Shown here: positions 1-7,554 of the stretch, in pieces
Position numbering within the stretch: the stretch's first letter is position 1
Layout: every line of letters starts with the position of its first letter
Assembly (NCBI RefSeq): GCF_000514815.1
Contig: NZ_KI911472.1
Span: 267,212-331,211 of the forward strand
Source of the DNA: Salinispora fenicalii
GTDB lineage: Bacteria > Actinomycetota > Actinomycetes > Mycobacteriales > Micromonosporaceae
Length of the DNA: 64,000 nt
Direction of reading: 5' to 3'
Made by a program: the position numbers and the translations under genes
Notes under the pieces: generated by a model
Told to the model about the DNA's origin: nothing
The model's input: the letters and a program-made list of their open reading frames with translations, nothing else
Database searches by the model: none

Positions 1-974
1 GGGTGGCGTTCGGTGTGGTAGGTGTCGAGCAGGTCGGGTGGTGCCCAGCCGTGCACCGCCGCCGCCAGCTTCCAGCCCAGGTTCACCGCATCCTGCAAGC
101 CGGCGCTGAGTCCCCACGCCGCCAGCGGCGGCATCTCGTGCGCGGCGTCGCCGGCCAGGAAGACCCGGCCGCGCCGGTACTCCTCGGCCAACGCGGCCGC
201 GTTGCCGCAGGCCCACAACCACGGTGCCGACCCGTGGTGCAGCGACTCGCCGGTGAGGCGTTGCCACGCGTCGGCGACCTCGGTAAACGTCAGCGCGGCC
301 GGATCTGGGTTCGGCGGTAATCCCCGGTCGTGGATCACGATGCGGTAGCGACCGTCCCCCAGCGGTGTGCACACCACCATGCTGCCGCCAGGTCGTCGTT
401 CGCCGATTGGACGAGGGCGCAACTCGACTCCGGTGATCTCCGCGGTGTACATGCCCCGGGTGGCTGCGGGGCCGGAGGCCTTGATCCCGGCCAGCGCTCG
501 GACGGTGCTCCGGGCGCCGTCACAGCCGACCAGGTAGTGGGCCCGCACCTCGGTGCTTCCGCCGGGCTCGTCGAAGGTAGCGACGACGCTGTTGTCCGCC
601 TCCCGCACGCCGGTGAGCTCGTGCCGCCGTAGTACCGGAACGCCGTGGTCGGCGAGCCAGTCCGCCAGCATCTGCTCGGTGTGTGCCTGCGGCAGACCCA
701 AGATGCCACTGTGGTCATCGTCGAGTTGGCTGAGGTCGATGCGTACGCCGCCGAAATGTCCCATCGGTCCCCAGCGGATGCTGCCCAACCGTGCGAGCAG
801 GCCGCGCTGGTCCAGCGATTCGGCGGCACGCCGGTTGAAGCCGAGAGCACGGGACTCGCCGGTGGCTGCGGCGAGGCGGTCGTAGACCTGTACCCGCGCG
901 CCGCTCAGGTGCAGTTCAACGGCGAGCATCAGGCCGACCGGCCCCGCACCCACCACGATCACATCGGTTTCCAT
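1..974 (-). CDS. Class A flavin monooxygenase, 3' end cut by window edge
   Basis: FAD-dependent aromatic hydroxylase of the PgaE/JadH/RdmE type, expected to oxidise an angucycline intermediate in the cytoplasm. The frame reads without a stop from the ATG at 972-974 to the window edge, giving about 324 residues of a usual 480-540. Seen: an N-terminal dinucleotide-binding motif (VIVVGAGPVGLMLA, about residues 5-18), the central YLVGCDGARSTVR stretch (DG motif), and FLAGDAAH, which binds the FAD pyrophosphate. In the segment after that motif the usual GGQG-like loop reads PPLAAWG, a divergence from the three other monooxygenases in this cluster. It is transcribed away from the SDR gene at 1192, so the 217 bases between them hold divergent promoters. 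Its substrate position cannot be read from sequence. Confidence 0.9.
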   Translation of the reverse strand, partial: METDVIVVGAGPVGLMLAVELHLSGARVQVYDRLAAATGESRALGFNRRAAESLDQRGLLARLGSIRWGPMGHFGGVRIDLSQLDDDHSGILGLPQAHTEQMLADWLADHGVPVLRRHELTGVREADNSVVATFDEPGGSTEVRAHYLVGCDGARSTVRALAGIKASGPAATRGMYTAEITGVELRPRPIGERRPGGSMVVCTPLGDGRYRIVIHDRGLPPNPDPAALTFTEVADAWQRLTGESLHHGSAPWLWACGNAAALAEEYRRGRVFLAGDAAHEMPPLAAWGLSAGLQDAVNLGWKLAAAVHGWAPPDLLDTYHTERH

Positions 975-1071
975 TTCCGGACCTTTCCGCCTCGCGGCCG
1001 GATAATCGCGACGCCCAAAGTATCTGCGGGCGCTCCGCGTTTCAATATTGATTGTTGCTGAGGGGGGAATT

Positions 1072-1101
1072 GTTCGACTGCGGATTTCGGCTCGGTTGAA
1101 C
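1072..1101. promoter_or_regulatory. Candidate operator, imperfect GTTCAACTG inverted repeat
   Basis: In the 975-1191 divergent promoter region, GTTCGACTG (1072-1080) faces CGGTTGAAC (1093-1101) across 12 bases. Each half differs at one base from the GTTCAACTG/CAGTTGAAC pair found near 28.2 kb. Apart from this pair I see nothing else in 975-1191. The operator function is an inference from recurrence at other divergent promoters of the cluster. Confidence 0.45.
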
Positions 1102-1191
1102 CCTCACGATTGCGCGGCAATCTCAGAGATGCCGGATTCCGGTCCGCCGTTCAGCATGGACGCGACAGGGCGACGGAAAGGAATTGCGGAG

Positions 1192-1920
1192 GTGCCAGTC
1201 GAGAAGATCGCGCTGATCACTGGCGCGAACAAGGGAATCGGGTACGAGATCGCGCGTCAGCTGGGCGAGCGAGGGCACACCGTCCTCGTCGGGTCCCGGG
1301 ACGAGACCCGGGGCAAGCAGGCGGTGGATTCGCTGGTCACCCAGGGCATAGTGGCCGTCTTGGTGCGCCTGGACGTGACGGATCCTGCCACCATCTCGGC
1401 GGCCGCGATGGAGATTGAGCAGCGCTTTGGCCGCCTGGACATCCTGGTTAACAACGCCGGCATCGCCGGTGCTGCCAGCGGTGCGCCCAGCACGATGCGC
1501 GCCGATGATCTCCGTCAGGTGTACGAGACCAACGTCCTCGGGGTGGTGTCGGTGACCAACGCCGTGCTTCCGCTGCTGCGTCGGGCAGCGGCCGGGCGGG
1601 TGGTCAACGTCTCCAGTCACCTGGGCTCCCTGACGCTGAACTCGCAGTTGGACTCGCCACTGGCCGGTGTCAACCTGATGGCGTACCAGTCCTCCAAGAC
1701 GGCCCTGAACGCGATCACCCTCGGGTACGCGAAGGAACTGCGGGACACGCCGATCAAGGTGAACGCGGCGAGCCCCGGAATGGTGGCCACGGACCTCAAC
1801 GGCCACCGGGGAAACCGGACTCCCGCGGAAGGAGCAGCGATCGCCGTCCGGCTGGCGTTGCTGGACGAAACGGGGCCTTCCGGCTGCTGCCTCTCCGCGG
1901 ACGGTGTCGTGCCCTGGTGA
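1192..1920 (+). CDS. Classical short-chain dehydrogenase/reductase
   Basis: NAD(P)H-dependent reductase of the carbonyl-reductase-like SDR group, 242 residues. Seen: the TGANKGIG cofactor loop near the N-terminus, LDVTDP, the NNAG motif, and a YxxxK catalytic pair in YQSSK with an upstream Ser in NVSSH. The GTG at 1192 is chosen because AAAGGA lies about ten bases upstream and the protein then begins right before the first beta strand. An in-frame ATG at 1156 is an alternative and would add 12 residues. The next gene follows after 53 bases on the same strand, so the two are probably co-transcribed. It likely reduces a ketone or quinone of the polyketide, for example during ring A/D maturation. 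Substrate unknown. Confidence 0.85.
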   Translation: MPVEKIALITGANKGIGYEIARQLGERGHTVLVGSRDETRGKQAVDSLVTQGIVAVLVRLDVTDPATISAAAMEIEQRFGRLDILVNNAGIAGAASGAPSTMRADDLRQVYETNVLGVVSVTNAVLPLLRRAAAGRVVNVSSHLGSLTLNSQLDSPLAGVNLMAYQSSKTALNAITLGYAKELRDTPIKVNAASPGMVATDLNGHRGNRTPAEGAAIAVRLALLDETGPSGCCLSADGVVPW

Positions 1921-1973
1921 CCGAACTTCCTCGCGGACACCGGCGGGTGTGCGCGCCGCACGAAGGAGTAAAC

Positions 1974-2843
1974 GTGCCGACAGGTGGGGCGATTCTGGTG
2001 CTGGGCGGTACCGGCCGACAGGGTGGGGCGACGGCCCGCGAACTACTACGCCGAGGGTGGACGGTGCACGTCCTGGTCCGGGACCCAAGAAAGCCCGCAG
2101 CCCAGGCGCTGGCGGCCGCGGGCGCCGTGCTGGTCCCCGGCGATTTCGACGATGAGGCGTCGTTGGCAGCGGCGATGACCGGTGTGTACGGGGTGTTCAG
2201 CGTCCAGACGTTCCGTACCCCGGGCGGTGTGGTCACCGAAGAACGCCAGGGAAAGGCGGTGGCCGACGCCGCAGCCCGCACCGGCGTGGATCACTTGGTC
2301 TACAGCTCCGTTGGGGGTGCGGAGCGGGCCAACGCCGTTGACCACTTCGCGAGCAAGTGGCAGGTCGAGCAGCACATCCAGCAGCTGGGGATCCCGGCGA
2401 CGGTACTGCGGCCCACCATGTTTCACGAGGTCTTTCACGACACCGGTCCGCGGCTGACCGATGGGGGACTGGTCCTCAGTCTGTGGCTGCAACCCGAGGT
2501 GCCGTTGCAACTGATCGCGACCAGCGACATCGGTGCCTTCGCAGCGGACGCCTTCGACGACCCGGACAGCTGGCTGGGGCGGCAGGTGGAGCTCGCCGGT
2601 GACGAACTAACCGGACCCGAGATGGCGGCAGCGTTTGGGCGGGTTGCTAGCCTGCCGGCCCGCTACGAGCAGCTGCCGATCGGTCAGCTGCGCGTCGTCC
2701 GTCCGGATCTGGCGGCCATGTTCGACTTCTTCAACAACGGGGGGTACCGCGCTGACCTACCGGCGCTACGCCGGATTCGGCCGGACCTGGTCAGCTTGGA
2801 GGCGTTCCTCCGGTCAACCTGGACGGCGCCGGGGCCGGGCTAG
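1974..2843 (+). CDS. NmrA-like atypical SDR (NAD(P)-binding)
   Basis: 289-residue NmrA/isoflavone-reductase-like protein. Seen: GGTGRQGG near the N-terminus (NADP-binding loop), ARTGVDHLVYSSVGGAE (strand 5 region), and the sequence FASKWQVEQH where the classical SDR Lys would lie. The catalytic YxxxK of classical SDRs is absent, as is normal for NmrA proteins. The GTG start at 1974 follows AAGGAG at good spacing; an upstream in-frame start at 1917 would overlap the preceding stop and adds a tail without family similarity. Family members act as redox sensors, quinone reductases or, in actinorhodin biosynthesis (ActVA-ORF4), in oxidative dimer coupling. Lomaiviticins are C-C dimers, so a coupling role is worth testing, but this is inference. 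Confidence 0.85.
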   Translation: MPTGGAILVLGGTGRQGGATARELLRRGWTVHVLVRDPRKPAAQALAAAGAVLVPGDFDDEASLAAAMTGVYGVFSVQTFRTPGGVVTEERQGKAVADAAARTGVDHLVYSSVGGAERANAVDHFASKWQVEQHIQQLGIPATVLRPTMFHEVFHDTGPRLTDGGLVLSLWLQPEVPLQLIATSDIGAFAADAFDDPDSWLGRQVELAGDELTGPEMAAAFGRVASLPARYEQLPIGQLRVVRPDLAAMFDFFNNGGYRADLPALRRIRPDLVSLEAFLRSTWTAPGPG

Positions 2844-2871
2844 TGACCGACGGCGGTGCCGGCGCTCCGCC

Positions 2872-2931
2872 CCCGGGCCGCCGGCACCGTTCCCGGGCCG
2901 CCGGCACCGTTCCCGGGCCGCCGGCACCCGT
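2872..2931. repeat. Three tandem copies of a 20-bp GC-rich unit
   Basis: The unit CCCGGGCCGCCGGCACCGTT occurs at 2872-2891 and 2892-2911, with a near-identical third copy at 2912-2931. It lies between two convergent genes (ends at 2843 and 2960). The units contain GCCGGC and CCCGGG dyads, so each could fold, and the array may act as a transcription stop for both sides. Confidence 0.85.
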
Positions 2932-2959
2932 CCCGGTGCCGGCGCCCGCCATGGTTGCG

Positions 2960-3577
2960 TTAACCGAAGACCGGACCCTGGGTACGACTACGCTTGAGTT
3001 CGAAGAACCCCTCGGTCGTGGCCAACGCCAGCACGCCGTCCCAGAGTCGGAGCGCGGCAGCGCCCCGTGGCGCCGGTGACACCACCGGGCCGAAGAACGC
3101 CACGTCCCCCACCGCGACTACCGGCGTACCGACGTCGGTGCCGACGCGGCGGACGCCGTCGTCGTGACTGGCGCGTAGCGCCCCGTCATATTCAGCAGAA
3201 TTCGCCGCTGCCGCCAGCCCGGGATCCAGGTTCGCGGCGACCAGCGCCGCCTCGTAGGTGGAGCGTTGCTGGGGGGCGCTCTCAAGGTGAAACCGAGTGC
3301 CCAGCTCGGTGTACAGCCGGCCCAACGCAGGGGCTCCGTACTTCTGCTCGACGGCGACACAGACCCGCACCGCCTCCAGCGCGCCCTGCATCCCTCTCCG
3401 GTAGCGCGCTGGCAGGTCGTCGCGTCCTTCGTTGAGTAGCGTCAGGCTCATTACGTGCCAGCACGGCGTGATCGGCCGCTGTTGGGCGACCTCGAGGAGC
3501 CACCGGGAGGTGATCCAGGCCCAGGGGCAGGTCGGGTCGAACCAGAAATCGACGGGAGTGCGGACCTCGTCCGGCAT
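2960..3577 (-). CDS. DsbA/Rv2466c-like thioredoxin-fold protein
   Basis: 205-residue thioredoxin-fold protein resembling the mycothiol-dependent nitroreductase family of Rv2466c. Seen: FWFDPTCPWAWITSRWLLEV near the N-terminus. The first active-site Cys (about residue 17) is kept, but the second position of the CxxC is Ala (CPWA), so only a one-cysteine (for example mycothiol adduct) mechanism is possible. The cis-Pro region appears as VGTPVVAVG. The ATG at 3577 has AAAGGAGG just upstream. The gene follows the cyclase gene (stop at 3591) closely and is probably in one transcript with it and the ketoreductase. Possible roles are handling of quinone or hydrazine/diazo redox states or thiol-based protection; none is proven. 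Confidence 0.8.
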   Translation of the reverse strand: MPDEVRTPVDFWFDPTCPWAWITSRWLLEVAQQRPITPCWHVMSLTLLNEGRDDLPARYRRGMQGALEAVRVCVAVEQKYGAPALGRLYTELGTRFHLESAPQQRSTYEAALVAANLDPGLAAAANSAEYDGALRASHDDGVRRVGTDVGTPVVAVGDVAFFGPVVSPAPRGAAALRLWDGVLALATTEGFFELKRSRTQGPVFG

Positions 3578-3590
3578 CACCGTCCTCCTT

Positions 3591-3920
3591 TCAGCCGCTG
3601 GCGGACCAGTGATAGAACCGGGTGGCCAGAGCATCCATGGGGGAACGCCAGGTCGTCGGGTCGTAGGGCTGGATGAACGGCTTCAGATCGTCGCTGATCT
3701 GAAGAAAGCGGGGGTCGGTGCGGGCCTGGGCGATTCGTTCGCCGCCGTGCTCGCCGTCGAAATCCTGCAGGTGAAAGTAGAGCCCTTGGTAATGGAACAG
3801 CTCGCGGCGCCGGGTGCCCATGCGGTGCGGCATCTCGGTTCCGTCGAACGCGTCGAAGAGCTCGGCGACGTCCGCCGACCACTGCGGACGCATTCGGCCC
3901 ACGATCAGGGTGCTGTACAT
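3591..3920 (-). CDS. TcmI-type polyketide cyclase
   Basis: 109-residue protein of the TcmI/JadI cyclase family (ferredoxin-like alpha/beta fold), which closes later rings of aromatic polyketides after the first-ring aromatase. Seen: the opening YSTLIVGRMRP, the ELFDAFDGTEMPHRMGTRRRELFHYQ region and GLYFHLQDF, all typical of the family, and normal length. The ATG at 3920 is chosen because the family starts at this strand; the longer frame to 4010 would extend into the ketoreductase gene. In angucycline clusters such cyclases set the angular fold of rings A and B. It lies between the ketoreductase and the thioredoxin-fold gene in one minus-strand operon. Confidence 0.9.
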   Translation of the reverse strand: MYSTLIVGRMRPQWSADVAELFDAFDGTEMPHRMGTRRRELFHYQGLYFHLQDFDGEHGGERIAQARTDPRFLQISDDLKPFIQPYDPTTWRSPMDALATRFYHWSASG

Positions 3921-3948
3921 TGTCGAGTCACCGCCCTTAGCTGCGAGA

Positions 3949-4734
3949 TTAGTAGTTTCCGAGGCCACCACAGACGTTGATCGCCTGCGCGGTAATCGGA
4001 GCGGCCGCATCGCTGACCAGGTATCCGACGAGGCCGGCGACCTCCTCCGGGGTGGAGTAACGGCCCAACGGGATCTTCGCCTGGAATCGCTCCAGAATCT
4101 CCGCCTCGGTCGTCGCGAAGTGCGCGGCGTACCCCTGCCGTACCCGCTGCGCCATCGGCGTCTCGACGTAGCCGGGGCAGACGGCGTTGACCGTGACCCC
4201 GGTCTTTGCGAGCTCCAGCCCGAGCGCCTTGGTGAAGCCGATCACCCCGTGCTTGGACGCGGAGTAGGGCGCACCGAGCACCACCCCCTGCTTACCCCCG
4301 GTGGACGCGATGCTGATGATTCGTCCCCAGCCGCGCTCCAGTAGCTGTCCTGACCGGAGTACCTCGCGGGTCACCCGGAAGACACTGTTCAGGTTGGTCT
4401 CGATGACGTCGTTCCAGAGCTCGTCCTCGATCTTGGCGGTCACCCCGCCACCGCTGCGTCCGGCGTTGTTGACCAGGACATCAACATGTCCGTACCGCGC
4501 GACTGCAGCGCCCACGAGGCGCTCGACGTCGGCCTGGCGCCGGACATCCGCGACGACGCCGGCGGCCTGGTGACTGTCGGCCCGCAGCTTGCCGACCGTC
4601 TCCTCGATGGCCTCCGGAGTTCGCGCACAGAGGAAGACTTTGAGGCCGCGGCGGGCGAGCGTCTCCGCGACCGCCAAGCCGATTCCACTGGTTCCACCGG
4701 TGATCAGCGCTACTCGCTGTTCGTTCTCCGCCAT
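3949..4734 (-). CDS. Polyketide C9 ketoreductase (ActIII-type SDR)
   Basis: 261-residue SDR that reduces the C9 carbonyl of the nascent poly-beta-ketone. Seen: TGGTSGIG at the N-terminus, NNAGRSGGG, the catalytic Ser in SIASTGGKQG, the YSASK Tyr/Lys pair, and VNAVCPGYVETPM. These match actinorhodin and jadomycin ketoreductases, including length. The ATG at 4734 has AAAGGCGG about 6 bases upstream. It is first in the minus-strand operon KR-cyclase-thioredoxin-fold protein, divergent from the OMT-like gene at 4925. The intervening promoter region carries the shared GTTCAACTG-type element. Confidence 0.93.
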   Translation of the reverse strand: MAENEQRVALITGGTSGIGLAVAETLARRGLKVFLCARTPEAIEETVGKLRADSHQAAGVVADVRRQADVERLVGAAVARYGHVDVLVNNAGRSGGGVTAKIEDELWNDVIETNLNSVFRVTREVLRSGQLLERGWGRIISIASTGGKQGVVLGAPYSASKHGVIGFTKALGLELAKTGVTVNAVCPGYVETPMAQRVRQGYAAHFATTEAEILERFQAKIPLGRYSTPEEVAGLVGYLVSDAAAPITAQAINVCGGLGNY

Positions 4735-4816
4735 GGGGCCGCCTTTCCCGAATACGGTGTCGCGGCAGTATGTCAACGATTTGCGAAATATCGCTCGAGC
4801 CTCGGTGGAAAGCGCT

Positions 4817-4846
4817 GTTCCAACCGCGTCAACTCGTCAGTTGAAC
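4817..4846. promoter_or_regulatory. Candidate operator in KR / OMT-like divergent promoter
   Basis: CAGTTGAAC at 4838-4846 is an exact copy of the right half of the 28.2-kb element. It faces an imperfect left half, GTTCCAACCG (4817-4826), across 11 bases. The region 4735-4924 holds the promoters of the ketoreductase operon (minus) and the OMT-like gene (plus). Recurrence at four divergent promoters is the only support. Confidence 0.5.
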
Positions 4847-4924
4847 GACCTGGTTGGGCTTGCGACCAGAAAACGACCCGGCCTATCGTCTGGCATCTCA
4901 CTATTGCCTCGGAGGAAAAGGATT

Positions 4925-5962
4925 ATGTCCGCGTTGCCTGCCGCTCCCGTGGTGCGGGACAATTCCGCTGCTTACCAGTTACTTGACCTGATTCAGGGCT
5001 CGGTGATCACTCAGGCGATCTCGACTGCAGCCAAGCTCGGCGTCGCCGATGTGCTCGCCGCTGGCCCGTTGCCGGCTGAGGAGATCGCCAAACGCGTGGG
5101 TTCCGATCCGGAGGCGACCTATCGGCTGCTGCGTACGCTCTCCGGCTGTTCGGTGTTCGCGCTGCAACCGGATGGCCGCTTCGCGCTCACCCCGATGGGT
5201 GAGGCGCTGCGCGATGATGCGCTGGACTCTATGCGCGGCATAGCGATGCTCATGGGGCATCCGCTGCTCTGGGAGGAGTGGGGGCATCTGATCGAGTCGG
5301 TGCGTACCGGCGCGGCCAACCTGCCGAAACTGCGGGGCATGGGTGCCTTTGAATTCCTGATGGCGAACCCGGCGTACGCGGCCGAGTTCTTCCAGGGCAT
5401 GGGGAGCCTCTCCGGCGCGGAGACCGACCCGGTGCTCGCAGCGTACGACTTCTCGCGGTTCCGTACCGTGGTGGATGTCGTCGGTGGGCGCGGCACGCTG
5501 CTGACCGGCATCCTCGCCCAGACCGGGGACCTGCGCGGCATCCTGTTCGACAACGAGGTCGCCACCGCGGACGCGCCAGCGCTCTTCGCCTCGGCCGGTG
5601 TCGGTGATCGAGTGACGATCGAACACGGCGGCCAGTTCGACAAGCTGCCGGCCGGTGCCGACGCCTACGTGCTCAAGCATGTCCTGCACGACTTCCCGGA
5701 GCCCGCCTGCCGGCAGCTGCTGCACAACGTGCGGGAGGCGATTGCGCCCGGCGGGACCATGCTGGTGATCGAGTATGTGCTCGAGGAGCAGAATGAGCCC
5801 CACATCGGCAAGATCATAGATTTGTGGCTCCTGCTGCTGCTCGGCGCCAAGGAGCGCACCCGGTCGCAGTACACCGAGCTGTTCGGCGAGGCCGGCCTGA
5901 AGGTAACCCGGGTCATCCCGACCGCCTCACCGGTCTCGATCATCGAGGCGGTTCCGGTATGA
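4925..5962 (+). CDS. O-methyltransferase-fold protein, altered SAM motif (AlpH-like candidate)
   Basis: 345-residue protein with the dimerisation domain plus Rossmann domain of aromatic O-methyltransferases. Seen: the winged-helix half (residues about 20-100), motif I reading VDVVGGRGTL (about 183-191) where the family has VDVGGGxG, and KHVLHDFPEP (251-260) with the catalytic-base His at about 255. In motif I the first Gly of the GGG loop is Val, which should hurt SAM binding. In kinamycin biosynthesis the OMT-like protein AlpH installs L-glutamylhydrazine on the polyketide without SAM (established by published work), and this gene is a candidate for the same step. GGAAAAGG precedes the ATG. 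It heads the plus-strand run of oxygenase genes. A true methyltransferase remains possible. Confidence 0.8.
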   Translation: MSALPAAPVVRDNSAAYQLLDLIQGSVITQAISTAAKLGVADVLAAGPLPAEEIAKRVGSDPEATYRLLRTLSGCSVFALQPDGRFALTPMGEALRDDALDSMRGIAMLMGHPLLWEEWGHLIESVRTGAANLPKLRGMGAFEFLMANPAYAAEFFQGMGSLSGAETDPVLAAYDFSRFRTVVDVVGGRGTLLTGILAQTGDLRGILFDNEVATADAPALFASAGVGDRVTIEHGGQFDKLPAGADAYVLKHVLHDFPEPACRQLLHNVREAIAPGGTMLVIEYVLEEQNEPHIGKIIDLWLLLLLGAKERTRSQYTELFGEAGLKVTRVIPTASPVSIIEAVPV

Positions 5963-6015
5963 GACTCGCCGTACCGCCGCTCCCACCGCCTCCACTGAGG
6001 AGCTGAGGTCAGAAG

Positions 6016-7527
6016 ATGGACACGGACGTAATTGTCATCGGCGCCGGTCCCACCGGACTGATGCTCGCAGCCGAGCTCCGGCTCGGCGGTGCGAGCGTCA
6101 CCGTCATCGAACGGCGTAGCGAGCGGAGCTGGGAGTCCCGCGGCATCGGATTCACGGCGCGAGCGGCGGAGGTCTTCGCGCAGCGAGGCCTGCTGGAGCG
6201 GCTGGAGAATGCCGAGATCACCCGGCAGGGGCATTTCGGTGGCATTCCGCTGGACTTCGGCGTGCTGGAGGATTCGCACTTCGGAGTCCGCGGGGCGCCC
6301 CAGTTCACCGTCGAGGAGATGCTGGAGAACCGTGCGTTGGAGCTCGGGGTGACCCTACACCGGGGGCACGAGCTGATCGAGCTGAGTGATACCGGCGATC
6401 ACATCACGGCGACCGTGCAGGGACCTGATGGCCGGGTCGAATACTCGGCCCACTACCTGGTTGGTTGCGACGGCGGCCGAAGCACCGTACGCAAGCTCGC
6501 CGGTTTTGACTTCCCTGGCCAGGACGCGACCTGCGAGATGTACCTGGCGGATGTGACCGGCTGTGACATCCGGCCCCGGATGATCGGCGAACTGCTGCCG
6601 AACGGCATGGTCATGGCGGGGGCGCTCGGCGAGGGCTACTCCCGCATCATCGTCTGTGAAACCGGCACTCCACCGGATCGGGACCGGCAGGTTACCTTCG
6701 TTGACGTGGCGGACGCCTGGCAGCGGCTGACCGGTGAGTCCATCCATCACGGTACGGCGCGCTGGGTAAGCCGGTTCACCGACGCCACCCGGCAGGTTAC
6801 GGAGTACCGGCGGGGGCGGGTGCTGCTGGCCGGGGATGCCGCACACATTCACCTGCCCGCCGGTGGGCAGGGGATGAGCATTGGCGTGCAGGACGCGGTA
6901 AACCTCGGCTGGAAGCTGGCGGCCACGGTCCGGGGCACAGCGGACGCCGGGCTGCTCGACACCTATCACCGCGAGCGGCATCCGGTGGGGGCCCGGGTCC
7001 TGCGCAACACCCGTGCCCAGGGCATTCTCAACCTCAGTGGGAACTCGGTCGAGCCGCTGCGGGCCGTGGTGGCCGAGCTCATCGCGCTTCCGGTGGTGGC
7101 GCGGCACCTCTCCGGCATGGTGAGCGGACTCGACATTCGACACGCTCCGGATCCGGACGACGCGCCGCTGGTCGGCGTGCGGATTCCGGACCGTGAACTG
7201 GAGCTGGTGGGGGGCGGCCGGGACCGGATCGCCCGGCTGCTGCAGTCGGCGCGAGGCGTCCTGATCACCACTGCGGACTCCGCAGCGACGGTTCGGTTGG
7301 CTGCTGCCTGGTCCGACCGGGTCGACCTGGTACAGGTGCGACGTATGCCCACTGGCCTCGGCGCGGACGGCCCGCCCCCGGAGTCGGTGCTGGTCCGCCC
7401 GGACGGCTACCTCGCCTGGGTGGCGCCGGGCGGGGGCGAGCTGGTGGATGCCCTGCGGCGGTGGTTCGGCGCGGCCCGACCCGCCGGTGACACCCCGGAC
7501 GCGGACCGCCTCGCACGCGCCCACTAG
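6016..7527 (+). CDS. Class A flavin monooxygenase
   Basis: 503-residue FAD-dependent aromatic hydroxylase. Seen: VIVIGAGPTGLMLAAEL at the N-terminus, YLVGCDGGRSTVR (DG motif), LLAGDAAHIHLPAGGQGMS (FAD ribityl/pyrophosphate site), and a thioredoxin-like C-terminal domain beginning around residue 390. Length and order fit PgaE/JadH/AlpG hydroxylases, which oxidise or dehydrate angucycline ring B and C12/C12b. GAGGTCAGAAG lies before the ATG. It follows the OMT-like gene by 53 bases and is 27 bases ahead of the aromatase, indicating one operon of five or six genes. Exact site of oxidation not deducible. Confidence 0.93.
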   Translation: MDTDVIVIGAGPTGLMLAAELRLGGASVTVIERRSERSWESRGIGFTARAAEVFAQRGLLERLENAEITRQGHFGGIPLDFGVLEDSHFGVRGAPQFTVEEMLENRALELGVTLHRGHELIELSDTGDHITATVQGPDGRVEYSAHYLVGCDGGRSTVRKLAGFDFPGQDATCEMYLADVTGCDIRPRMIGELLPNGMVMAGALGEGYSRIIVCETGTPPDRDRQVTFVDVADAWQRLTGESIHHGTARWVSRFTDATRQVTEYRRGRVLLAGDAAHIHLPAGGQGMSIGVQDAVNLGWKLAATVRGTADAGLLDTYHRERHPVGARVLRNTRAQGILNLSGNSVEPLRAVVAELIALPVVARHLSGMVSGLDIRHAPDPDDAPLVGVRIPDRELELVGGGRDRIARLLQSARGVLITTADSAATVRLAAAWSDRVDLVQVRRMPTGLGADGPPPESVLVRPDGYLAWVAPGGGELVDALRRWFGAARPAGDTPDADRLARAH

Positions 7528-7554
7528 ACAACCGGTAGCCAGGGGAGGTGAAAC

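Noticed and set aside
2872..2931. Possible CRISPR array
   Set aside because: Units are contiguous with no spacers, and there are no cas genes.
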